This document shows positions 1 to 6,035 of a stretch of DNA of 7,871 nucleotides, in pieces. A program made the translations under genes and the position numbers. The stretch covers positions 1 to 7,871 of the forward strand of contig CAKZUS010000240.1 of NCBI GenBank assembly GCA_937921805.1, read 5' to 3'. The notes beneath the pieces are model-generated. The model saw only the letters and a program-made list of their open reading frames with translations, was not told the origin of the DNA and did not search any database. Each line of letters begins with the position of its first letter. The stretch's first letter is position 1. Source of the DNA: an uncultured Granulosicoccaceae bacterium (lineage in GTDB: Bacteria > Pseudomonadota > Gammaproteobacteria > JABXHR01).

Positions 1-1815
1 CTGGACGTGGCCGAAAAAGACGAGCTGAGCAAAGCGTTTGGATCCAAAGAGGCGAGCGCGTTTGTCGGCTTGCTGATGTCTAAAACGACCGACCTCAACG
101 ACTCGATCAACACCTTGGCCAGCAATCGCGGCATGGAAAAAGCCAATGAGATGGCGAGCAAAATCTCGGAGCCGTGGGACCGCGCGGGGGCAGGGATTAA
201 GACTATCGCTGAGGTGATCGGTAATCGGCTGCTGCCGATGATCGACCCCATCGCCGATGGCATCGCGCACATCGGAGAGCTTTTCATTCGCTGGGATACG
301 ATGTTTGGCCCGACCATGCAAGTAGTGTCTGGTTTGATTGGCGGAATGCTCGCGCTGGGCGTCGTCGGCGGGGGCTTGGCCGTGATCTTTGGGCTGGGAA
401 AAATTGCGAGCTTCGGGCTGGGCAGTGCACTCAGAAAGATGCTCTGGCCGATCCGTGCCGCGACGCGGCTATTCTCCGGCGCCTCGAAAAGCGCGGTGAG
501 ATTCGACACGGCCAGCGCCGCGCTCGCGACAAGCGGGCGGCGGACCAGCCGCATCTGGAACGGTGTGCACGGCGCATGGCACAAAACTACGGCATGGTTG
601 ACTAGTTGGTCATTGCCCAACCTCAAGCCAGCGATCAACGCCAAGCTGATGGCGATATCTAGCGCCACCGGCAGGGCCTGGAGCGGCGTGCAGGGCGTAT
701 GGGCACGGGCCACGGGCTGGCTCAAGAGCTGGTCATTGCCCAACCTCAAGCCAGCGATCAACGCCAAGCTGATGGCGATGTCTAGCGCCACCGGCAGGGC
801 CTGGAGCGGCGTGCAGGGCGTATGGACACGGGCCACGCATTGGATTACAAGCTGGAGCTTGCCGAGCGTAAAGCCCGCGATAAATGCAGCACTGGGCGCG
901 GTATCGCATCGCACCGGCAAGATCTGGAAAGGGGTGCAGGGTGCGTGGAGCACGGCGCTCGCGTGGATTCCCGCTTGGAAGCTCCCTAAAACTCACCCCA
1001 CTCTCGTTGCACCATTGGTAGCGAAGGCGGGGCGCGCGAGCCGCATCTGGGACCGTGTGCAAGGCAGCTGGGGCCGCGCCACGCGCTGGCTCCCCAAGTG
1101 GGGACCGTTTGGCGTGCTCGGCGCGGCGGGGCTGTTGGCGCCCGCAGCGACGGCGGCGAGCACGGCGGGTGGCACCTGGGGCGGGCTGAGCGGGGCCTGG
1201 GACATGGCTTTGCAGTGGCTGCCCGTGTTTGCGCCCTTTGCGGGGCCGATTGGCATGGCCGTCGGCGCGGCGGCGATGGCAGCGAGTGCTTTAGGCATCA
1301 CTTTCGATGATGTGCGGGGCTGGTGGAACACCAGCTTAGGGTGGCTCGATCAATACAACCCCTTTAGCGGCATGGGCGAGCGTTTTCAGGCCAATATGGA
1401 CGCCATCATAGAGATGTTGGCCGCCCCCTTTGACGGCATCGAAGCCGCATGGACCCAAGCATGGGAATGGCTAGAAAACTGGGACCCACTCGCGGGCATT
1501 ACTGCACGTTTGAGCGCAAGCATCCAATACCTCTCGGACATGATGCCGGACTGGATGCAGAGCACCCCTGCCGAGGCATTGCCCGCACTCAGCGGCGCCG
1601 ACGCGAGCGGCTACGTCCACCCGCTGCAGCACCAGCGCTTGGGCGCACCGGTACCGCTGCAAAACCCTGTGCTGGGCGCAGCGGTAAGCAATGTCGCGCA
1701 CAACAACAACGACGCGCGGCGGGTGGTCCATATCGGCAAACAGGAGATCCACACGACCAAAGACGTCAATGAGCAATCGCTCTGGGAGATGATCTGGGGG
1801 AGTGAAGCGCAATGA
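1..1815 (+). CDS. Tail tape-measure protein, C-terminal part (5' end outside window)
   Basis: Reading is open from base 1 (ctg gac gtg) to the TGA at 1813-1815, so the GTG at 7 is probably internal and the true start lies upstream. Residues here are counted from the codon at 7. Residues about 1-100 look like the end of a TP901-type tape-measure core: Ala-rich amphipathic helices and a landmark NRLLPMIDPIADGI near residues 74-87. A Gly-rich hydrophobic stretch follows at about 104-130, typical of tape measures that insert into the host membrane during DNA entry. Residues 160-491 are about eight Trp-rich repeats (separate entry), including further hydrophobic Ala/Gly stretches at about 369-389 and 409-431. 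The tail end (about 530-602) is polar and ends in a short compact segment. The family sits inside the tail tube, sets its length and nucleates assembly. The stop overlaps the next start (ATGA), implying translational coupling. The role is well supported by domain type and by the following baseplate genes; the full length is unknown. Confidence 0.9.
   Translation: MDVAEKDELSKAFGSKEASAFVGLLMSKTTDLNDSINTLASNRGMEKANEMASKISEPWDRAGAGIKTIAEVIGNRLLPMIDPIADGIAHIGELFIRWDTMFGPTMQVVSGLIGGMLALGVVGGGLAVIFGLGKIASFGLGSALRKMLWPIRAATRLFSGASKSAVRFDTASAALATSGRRTSRIWNGVHGAWHKTTAWLTSWSLPNLKPAINAKLMAISSATGRAWSGVQGVWARATGWLKSWSLPNLKPAINAKLMAMSSATGRAWSGVQGVWTRATHWITSWSLPSVKPAINAALGAVSHRTGKIWKGVQGAWSTALAWIPAWKLPKTHPTLVAPLVAKAGRASRIWDRVQGSWGRATRWLPKWGPFGVLGAAGLLAPAATAASTAGGTWGGLSGAWDMALQWLPVFAPFAGPIGMAVGAAAMAASALGITFDDVRGWWNTSLGWLDQYNPFSGMGERFQANMDAIIEMLAAPFDGIEAAWTQAWEWLENWDPLAGITARLSASIQYLSDMMPDWMQSTPAEALPALSGADASGYVHPLQHQRLGAPVPLQNPVLGAAVSNVAHNNNDARRVVHIGKQEIHTTKDVNEQSLWEMIWGSEAQ
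484..1479 (+). repeat. Eight-unit tandem Trp-rich protein repeat within tape measure
   Basis: Unit boundaries fall at residues 160, 201, 242, 283, 324, 365, 408 and 450 (counted from the codon at 7). The first five units are exactly 41 residues (123 bp) and the last three are 43, 42 and 42. In a standard unit Trp sits at positions 1, 25, 32 and 38, in the pattern W-x23-W-x6-W-x5-W, with V-x-G between positions 28 and 30. Unit 1 has lost the first Trp and unit 7 begins with Phe. Units 2 and 3 are almost identical in DNA; units 1, 4 and 5 are recognisable in protein; units 6-8 keep mainly the aromatic spacing. All indels are whole codons, so the array is under coding constraint. It is probably a helical module repeated along the tail lumen. 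Confidence 0.85.
607..837 (+). repeat. Near-identical 123-bp direct repeat pair
   Basis: Bases 607-714 and 730-837 match at 106 of 108 positions by hand alignment. The two differences are A657/G780 and G703/A826. They give Ile/Met and Ala/Thr changes in the protein. The offset of 123 bp is exactly 41 codons, so gain or loss of one unit by slippage or recombination keeps the frame. The flanking units at 484-606 and 853-975 are clearly diverged in DNA, so only these two units result from a recent duplication or gene conversion. Confidence 0.95.
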
Positions 1816-2144
1816 CGGTGCGAGATGGCGATTTACTTGTGATCGATGGCGATTTGCAGCTCTCTGCAGGCGCGCAGACGTACATCAGTGCGCGCGGCAC
1901 GATCGAGCAAGACATCCGGCACATGCTCGTTGAGATGCCGATCGTCAAGCTGCTGGTCGCGGAGCGCGATGCAGGGCAGCGCGCGGCGATTTGCCAGCGT
2001 ATTGCGATTGAGATCGCTGAAGACGAGCGTATCGTCCCTGGCACTGTGAGCGTGCTCGAGACAGAGCCTGGGCGGATCTACTTAACGGGCGCGAGTACAC
2101 GCTACGGGCCGATGCAGCCGATTGCCCTGGAGGCACTAGCGTGA
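1812..2144 (+). CDS. DUF2590 / gp25-like baseplate wedge protein
   Basis: This is a 110-residue acidic protein with the look of the DUF2590 family, small proteins encoded directly before baseplate J in VHML-type phages and thought to correspond to P2 gpW / T4 gp25 wedge proteins. Visible landmarks are a short N-terminal beta strand pair (DGDLLVIDGDLQLS), then a helix beginning GTIEQDIRHML around residues 29-39, where gp25-like proteins have their conserved helix. A second helix around 50-69 and a C-terminal strand region follow. The start ATG overlaps the tape-measure stop by 4 nt, with GGGAG at 1798-1802 nine bases upstream. Its stop overlaps the start of baseplate J by 4 nt (GTGA). Position between tape measure and J strongly supports a baseplate role; the family name is from memory of sequence style, not a search. 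Confidence 0.8.
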   Translation: MTVRDGDLLVIDGDLQLSAGAQTYISARGTIEQDIRHMLVEMPIVKLLVAERDAGQRAAICQRIAIEIAEDERIVPGTVSVLETEPGRIYLTGASTRYGPMQPIALEALA

Positions 2145-3292
2145 GCCTGTTTTCGCGCATGCTCAAAGACATGCCCAGCGATGAAGCGCAGATGCGCCAA
2201 GCGTGGCATGACGCTCTGAAAGACGAGGGGGTGCCTATTGCCAACCCCTCGGACTACTCGCCGTTTTGGCGACTGGTGTCGGCCATGTTTATCAGTCCCG
2301 CGCTGGCGCTGCGCACGATGTTGCTCGAGCAGTTGCTGCCTCAATACTTTTTGCGCACGGCGACGGGCGAGGGCGTCGATGAGCACGCCTATAGCCGCCA
2401 GATCGAGCGCATGCCCGCGCGCCCCGCTGAGGGGGTGTTGGTGTTTGCGCGTCCGGCGGGTCTGCCAGCGATGACCATCCCAGCGGGGGTGCTGGTGCAT
2501 ACGGCCGACGTCGGCGGCGTGCGCTACAGCGCACAGACGACTGACGCGGTGGTGTTTGGTGACGGCGCGACGGAGGCGACGGCACCGGCGACAGCCACAG
2601 CGCCCGGTGCGGCGCACAACCTGGGCGCGGGGTTTTACCGGATTTTTGACCAGCCCATCGACGACATCACGGTGCGTAACGAGGCCGATTGGCTGAGCGT
2701 GTCGGGCACCGACGCGGAGAGCGACGACAGCTTGCGCCAGCGCACGCGGGTGCAGTTTGGGCGTGTGGGCCAGTACCACTCCGACGCGGTGTATACGAGC
2801 CTGATTGCCCAGTGGACAGGCTTGCCGGTGGAGTTGATGCGCTACCAGCATGACGCACCCCGTGGCCCGGGCAGCGCCAACGTGTACGTGATGGCGGATG
2901 TCGGCGAGACGCCAGCGGCGTTGCTGCAACTGATTAATGACCAATTTGCTGCGGGCTGGCGCGGGCAGGGCGACGAGATCGCCGCGTTCGCGATGCCGCG
3001 CCTCGATGTGGAGCTGGTCGTGAGCCTCTCGCCATCGGCCAGCTTGAGCGCGAGCGAGCGCGAGAGTCTGGCGCAACTGGTCGAGCACGACCTGCGGGTG
3101 ATATTCCGCGATCGCAGCGGCGACGAGAGCCTCCCGCGCACGTATCCAGGCCAACGCTTGGCGATGAGTCTCGTGGCCAGTGCGCTGCACAGCCGTCATC
3201 CGCTGTTGCAGGGGGTGGAGTTTTCAAGTGGTGACATGGTGCCCAGCGGGCATCAGGTGCCGCGTTTAACGCACCTTACAGTGCACATTTAG
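2141..3292 (+). CDS. J: Baseplate assembly protein J (gp47-like)
   Basis: This is a 383-residue baseplate J/gp47 family protein, the wedge component that with gpW and gpI forms the P2-type baseplate periphery. The family signature is clear: an N-terminal helical region with aromatic and Leu residues (about 30-70), a beta domain about 90-165, and the diagnostic G-T-D-x-E-S-D-D-x-L-R-x-R motif at residues 189-201, followed by a helix. G-P-G-S-A-N-V-Y-V-M at about 242-251 begins the next strand. The C-terminal third has the typical SLSPSASLSASERESLAQL-like loop and helix, and ends in a short strand. Length fits the P2 J class (about 300-390 aa). The start is GTG at 2141, preceded by GGAGG at 2129-2133 with 7-nt spacing; the in-frame ATG at 2159 has no such site. 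Its stop at 3290-3292 is immediately followed by the ribosome site of the next gene. Confidence 0.93.
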   Translation: MSLFSRMLKDMPSDEAQMRQAWHDALKDEGVPIANPSDYSPFWRLVSAMFISPALALRTMLLEQLLPQYFLRTATGEGVDEHAYSRQIERMPARPAEGVLVFARPAGLPAMTIPAGVLVHTADVGGVRYSAQTTDAVVFGDGATEATAPATATAPGAAHNLGAGFYRIFDQPIDDITVRNEADWLSVSGTDAESDDSLRQRTRVQFGRVGQYHSDAVYTSLIAQWTGLPVELMRYQHDAPRGPGSANVYVMADVGETPAALLQLINDQFAAGWRGQGDEIAAFAMPRLDVELVVSLSPSASLSASERESLAQLVEHDLRVIFRDRSGDESLPRTYPGQRLAMSLVASALHSRHPLLQGVEFSSGDMVPSGHQVPRLTHLTVHI

Positions 3293-3297
3293 GAGAG
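3291..3297 (+). promoter_or_regulatory. Strong ribosome binding site deciding the 3304 start
   Basis: AGGAGAG begins inside the TAG stop of baseplate J. Two ATGs follow at 3300 and 3304. The first opens a frame that ends after six codons; the second, seven bases beyond AGGAGA, opens the 161-codon gene. The short ATG at 3300 is therefore discounted. Confidence 0.75.
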
Positions 3298-3303
3298 ACA
3301 TGC

Positions 3304-3789
3304 ATGTCTTTGCATACTGAACTCGATAGCGTATTTGCGCGCATTGGCCTCGATAACAAAGCACTCAATGCTGCGTTGCAAGAGATGGCCACTAACACTG
3401 GCGATCTCAGCCAGCTCTCAACCACGGCAAAAGACAGCTTGGTCGCGGCACTCAACGAGATGTACGCGACGCTGACGGGTCTGGACATTCCGAACGCAGC
3501 CGACATCGCGACGCTGGTTAATGCTGGCATTGATGGTCTCGTTGGCAATGCGCCTGGCACCCTCGACACATTGGGCAAGATTGCCACCGAGGTTGCCAAA
3601 AACAGCTCGCTGATCGAGGCGCTGGAAGCAGCACTGGTGGGCGCGGTGCGTCATGACCAAGCCCAGACACTGGCCGACACGGCCAAAGAGACGGCGCGCA
3701 CCAATATCGGCGCGCAAGACGCAGCGCAAATTGGTGATGTGGCGAGTGCTAACTATGTCGGTACGTACAACACCGCCAAAAACGGCTAA
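3304..3789 (+). CDS. Small tail-fibre-like protein
   Basis: This is a 161-residue, mostly helical, Ala-rich protein with no signal peptide or membrane segment. It carries three sequence idioms I recognise from phage tail-fibre and fibre-stalk proteins: an LSTTAKDSLVAALNEM-type helix (about residues 39-54), a GNAPGTLDTLGKIATEV-type helix (about 81-97), and a VRHDQAQTLADTAKETARTNIGA-type segment (about 114-136). The protein ends soon after (NTAKNG). There is no obvious receptor-binding domain, so it could be a trimeric stalk, a connector between baseplate and another fibre, or a shortened remnant of a longer fibre. It lies 11 nt after baseplate J with a strong ribosome site and is followed by the only sizeable gap in the window. 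Base composition is somewhat less G+C-rich than baseplate J by eye. The structural role is inferred from motifs and neighbours. Confidence 0.65.
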   Translation: MSLHTELDSVFARIGLDNKALNAALQEMATNTGDLSQLSTTAKDSLVAALNEMYATLTGLDIPNAADIATLVNAGIDGLVGNAPGTLDTLGKIATEVAKNSSLIEALEAALVGAVRHDQAQTLADTAKETARTNIGAQDAAQIGDVASANYVGTYNTAKNG

Positions 3790-3790
3790 G

Positions 3791-3806
3791 CCAATGGGCC
3801 AATGGG
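3791..3806 (+). repeat. Tandem 8-bp repeat (CCAATGGG twice)
   Basis: CCAATGGG occurs twice head to tail between the stop of the 161-codon gene and the hairpin stem. It may be a small slippage product. No function is evident. Confidence 0.6.
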
Positions 3807-3830
3807 GAGGTGCCCAGCGGCACCTCTTCT
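3805..3830 (+). terminator. Terminator-like hairpin in the tail operon
   Basis: A perfect 8-bp stem, GAGGTGCC (3807-3814) and GGCACCTC (3819-3826), encloses a CAGC loop. G3805 and G3806 can add two G-U pairs with U3827 and U3828. The following bases TTCTT are only moderately U-rich, so termination is probably partial, or the hairpin may instead protect an mRNA end. It is placed 15 nt after the stop of the small fibre-like gene and about 20 nt before the next start. It could separate the core baseplate transcript from the following structural genes, but no new promoter is visible after it. Confidence 0.5.
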
Positions 3831-3845
3831 TAATCGAGACGGATC

Positions 3846-5429
3846 ATGACTGATAAAGATTTAGATACCAAAATCGACGACCTGGCTGGGGCGATCGGCC
3901 GCGACGTCGGGCGCATCGATAGCACGCTCGAGCAGCTGGCGCCACCCAATGCCGAAAGTCTGCATGGGCAATCGCTGTTGATCAGCGGCACTACGCGGCG
4001 CAGTGGCCGACTGGCCGACGACCCGCGCGCGGCCTACGATGACCCCGCAGGCGCGAGCGTCAGTTATATCGTGGCGGATGCGAGCTTTACGGCGACCACA
4101 CCCGACCAATCCAATGGCGTTAACTACGGCGACCAAGGGGTGTTAGTAGCGGTGATTAACGGCGTTGAGGTCGACAGTCTTGATCTCGGTGCGGCGTTTG
4201 ATGAAACGCGGCGCGGGACGATCCAGAGTTATCCGTCGCGGCGCGGTGCGGCGGGCGTGCTCGAAGTCACGGCCGTGGTGCGTCACGATTTTGATTTGTG
4301 GCAACGCGTGAACGCGCGCATGCACATTACGGGCGATCTGTTGGTCCGGGGCTATAACACCATAAAAATGCTCCACACCGGCTGCGCTGGCGGCGATCAG
4401 CATAGCCAGAGTTTTGAGCTATTTTGGGACGACGCGGGCACGCGCCCCAGCGTCACGGGGGCGGTGCTTCGCCCTGGTACGCCAGTGCTTAAGCATTTGT
4501 CGGGCGTCGCGTATTACTGGCGGGGCAGCACCTTGTTAGTCGATGCGACCGTTAACGCCGTCGCTGACAACACCTATGTCGACGCGCCTGTGTCGGTGAC
4601 CGATGTCATGGGGGCGGGCAATGTCAATATTGACGTCGCCGACGCGGCGGTGACCGGCTTGAGCGTCCCGCCCAAAGTGGGCGAGAGCATGGCGGTGGCG
4701 GGTAAGGCCATCGCACTGAACCATATCGATCAGGCCAGCCTCGACACGGTCGCGACGCTGCGCGCACGCGGCCCACATGGATCCGGTGCAGCGGTGCAGA
4801 CGCCGCGCGCGGGCATTATGGTCAATACCTTTGACGCCAGCTCCGGCAACGCCGTCGAGCACTTTGACGACGAGCGCCGCCGCTTGCCGCTCGACATTGA
4901 TGTCGACAGCCTGAGCACGCCCATTTTCGATGTGTGGGACAGCACTGCGGCGCTGGGTACCGCCGACGCGATGCAAGGCATCGATAGCGGCGAGAACGCG
5001 CTGATGTATGCAAGGCAAAGCTTTAGCGCCGCGCAGCCCGCTGGGCCGGATTATTCGGGCCGCACGGGGCCGCAACAGTATCTGCGCTGCCTCACGACCA
5101 GCACCAGTAAGCCAGGCATAGCACTCACGCTGGAGGGCCTGAGCGCGGGCCTCGCGCCAGTAGGCCAGGGCGATGTGAGCGTGGAGCTTCGATTGCCCGG
5201 GCAAACGGGTTGGATTGATGTGTCCACGCCTTATGATTCGGGCGCAGGAGTCGGGGCAGACGGGGCGGGGGGCTTGGCAGGCGCGATTCGTTACAGCGGC
5301 GGCGGCGCGGAAATTAACGTGACGTTTGGCGGCAAAGTGACTTACGACGCAGGGGGGCGCTGCTACATTCGTGTCACGCTCAACAACAGCCATCGCGTTA
5401 TTACTGCGATTCGCACGGATTGGAGCTAA
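3846..5429 (+). CDS. Putative virion structural protein (marine-phage type, beta-rich)
   Basis: This is a 527-residue protein with a short charged helical N-terminus (residues 1-32, possible coiled coil), then mostly predicted beta structure rich in Gly, Asp and Thr. No enzyme motif, signal peptide or membrane segment is seen. Landmarks recall a family of large structural proteins I associate with marine phages: KHLSGVAYYWRGS at 216-228, HFDDERRRLP at 339-348, GPQQYLRC at 408-415, and LPGQTGWIDV at 450-459 followed by a Gly/Ala/Asp-rich loop and a final strand pair ending at ITAIRTDWS. The following 200-aa gene looks like the natural partner of this protein, 3 nt downstream. The ribosome site is weak (GAG at 3836-3838), unlike its neighbours. 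It probably forms a peripheral baseplate, collar or adhesin-like structure. The family match is from memory and the function is inferred only from context. Confidence 0.6.
   Translation: MTDKDLDTKIDDLAGAIGRDVGRIDSTLEQLAPPNAESLHGQSLLISGTTRRSGRLADDPRAAYDDPAGASVSYIVADASFTATTPDQSNGVNYGDQGVLVAVINGVEVDSLDLGAAFDETRRGTIQSYPSRRGAAGVLEVTAVVRHDFDLWQRVNARMHITGDLLVRGYNTIKMLHTGCAGGDQHSQSFELFWDDAGTRPSVTGAVLRPGTPVLKHLSGVAYYWRGSTLLVDATVNAVADNTYVDAPVSVTDVMGAGNVNIDVADAAVTGLSVPPKVGESMAVAGKAIALNHIDQASLDTVATLRARGPHGSGAAVQTPRAGIMVNTFDASSGNAVEHFDDERRRLPLDIDVDSLSTPIFDVWDSTAALGTADAMQGIDSGENALMYARQSFSAAQPAGPDYSGRTGPQQYLRCLTTSTSKPGIALTLEGLSAGLAPVGQGDVSVELRLPGQTGWIDVSTPYDSGAGVGADGAGGLAGAIRYSGGGAEINVTFGGKVTYDAGGRCYIRVTLNNSHRVITAIRTDWS
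5422..5425 (+). promoter_or_regulatory. Ribosome binding site inside upstream coding end
   Basis: GGAG lies in the last two sense codons (Trp-Ser) of the 527-codon gene, seven bases before the ATG at 5433. The next gene therefore starts only 3 nt after the stop and is probably translationally coupled to it. Confidence 0.6.
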
Positions 5430-5432
5430 TTC

Positions 5433-6035
5433 ATGGCCATCACGGATCAAACACGCACTAATGTCGCCTTCAAGTCATTGCAAGGCAAGGCCCGAGGTAA
5501 CGACTCAACGCCGTATTACGCCGAGACGATCCCCCGAAAAGGCACAACGCACGCGGACCAAGTCTGGCTTAGCGACGTGCCCCGCACGCCGCCATCATCG
5601 AGCACGGAGGTGGTGGCGCGCTACTACCCCGACGCCGAAGGCGAGATCGTGCTGACCATGGATCGCGCCGTGGCGGGGGGCCGAAAGTGGGTGGCGCTAG
5701 ATCGTTTCGAAGGGAGCTGGTCGAGTGGATCGGGGGATGTGAGCCGAGTGCAGGGCGGCTGGATTGCGCCGGAATTTGGCGCGCAATACGTCGCGCAACT
5801 CTACGACGGAGCGGGCCAGCGCATCCCCGAGCTAGACGCATCGGATTGGATGTTTGATTACGCTGCGGGCGTGCTGACGTTTAATAGCCAAGACCGTGCC
5901 GAGTCGGGCACCAGCGCGGGGCAGGCGATCAAGCTGCGGGTGTTCCGATATATCGGCCACACGCTGGGTAGCCCGCCTGATTTTGAGCAGACGTATATCG
6001 CGGCGCGCGATGGCAATGCGAGCACGAGCGCGTGA
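5433..6035 (+). CDS. Putative virion structural protein, partner of the upstream 527-aa protein
   Basis: This is a 200-residue soluble protein. Its landmarks are those of a recurrent domain in phage virion proteins: KSLQGKARGND at about 14-24, a polar N-terminal segment with VWLSDVP near 44-50, GGWIAPEFGAQY at 108-119, SDWMFDYAAGVLTF at 137-150, and KLRVFRYIGHTL at 167-178. I recall the arrangement W-I-x-P-x-F/Y-G-x-x-Y, then D-W-x-x-D-Y-x-x-G-x-L, then Y-x-Y-I-G, from marine phage structural proteins, often beside or fused to proteins like the 527-aa product upstream. A free, disordered-looking tail (ARDGNASTSA) follows. Its stop overlaps the start of the gpI-like gene (TGATG). It probably helps fold or cap the larger partner or joins it to the baseplate; this is inference. 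The gene itself is well supported by frame, ribosome site and tight packing. Confidence 0.65.
   Translation: MAITDQTRTNVAFKSLQGKARGNDSTPYYAETIPRKGTTHADQVWLSDVPRTPPSSSTEVVARYYPDAEGEIVLTMDRAVAGGRKWVALDRFEGSWSSGSGDVSRVQGGWIAPEFGAQYVAQLYDGAGQRIPELDASDWMFDYAAGVLTFNSQDRAESGTSAGQAIKLRVFRYIGHTLGSPPDFEQTYIAARDGNASTSA

Noticed and set aside
316..396. Hydrophobic Gly-rich stretch in the tape measure as evidence of a separate membrane protein or holin
   Set aside because: It is in frame within the tape measure, where such hydrophobic segments are usual. There is no independent start or short frame.
484..1479. CRISPR-like repeat array
   Set aside because: Repeats are contiguous, 123 bp, in frame and coding within the tape measure. 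There are no spacers and no short palindromic repeats.
1098..1772. Alternative + strand frames within the tape measure (1098-1310 and 1449-1772)
   Set aside because: They are wholly contained in the real gene, Arg/Gly/Ala-rich, and lack ribosome sites.
2102..3199. Long minus-strand open frame (365 codons) opposite baseplate J
   Set aside because: It lies antisense to an unmistakable baseplate J gene. Its product is Arg/His/Ala-rich low-complexity sequence, typical of shadow frames in GC-rich DNA, with no plausible ribosome site.
3770..3833. Possible -1 frameshift extending the 161-aa protein by about 18 residues (ending PSGTSS) before the hairpin
   Set aside because: The -1 frame is open to a TAA at 3831 and a hairpin follows. 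However, the would-be slip site is C AAA AAC, which re-pairs poorly in the P site, and the hairpin lies too far from it. The ordinary stop is adequate.
4536..5450. Long minus-strand open frame (304 codons) opposite the 527-aa gene
   Set aside because: Same pattern of Arg/Ala/His-rich shadow translation. The + frame has the better start context, motifs and packing with its neighbours.
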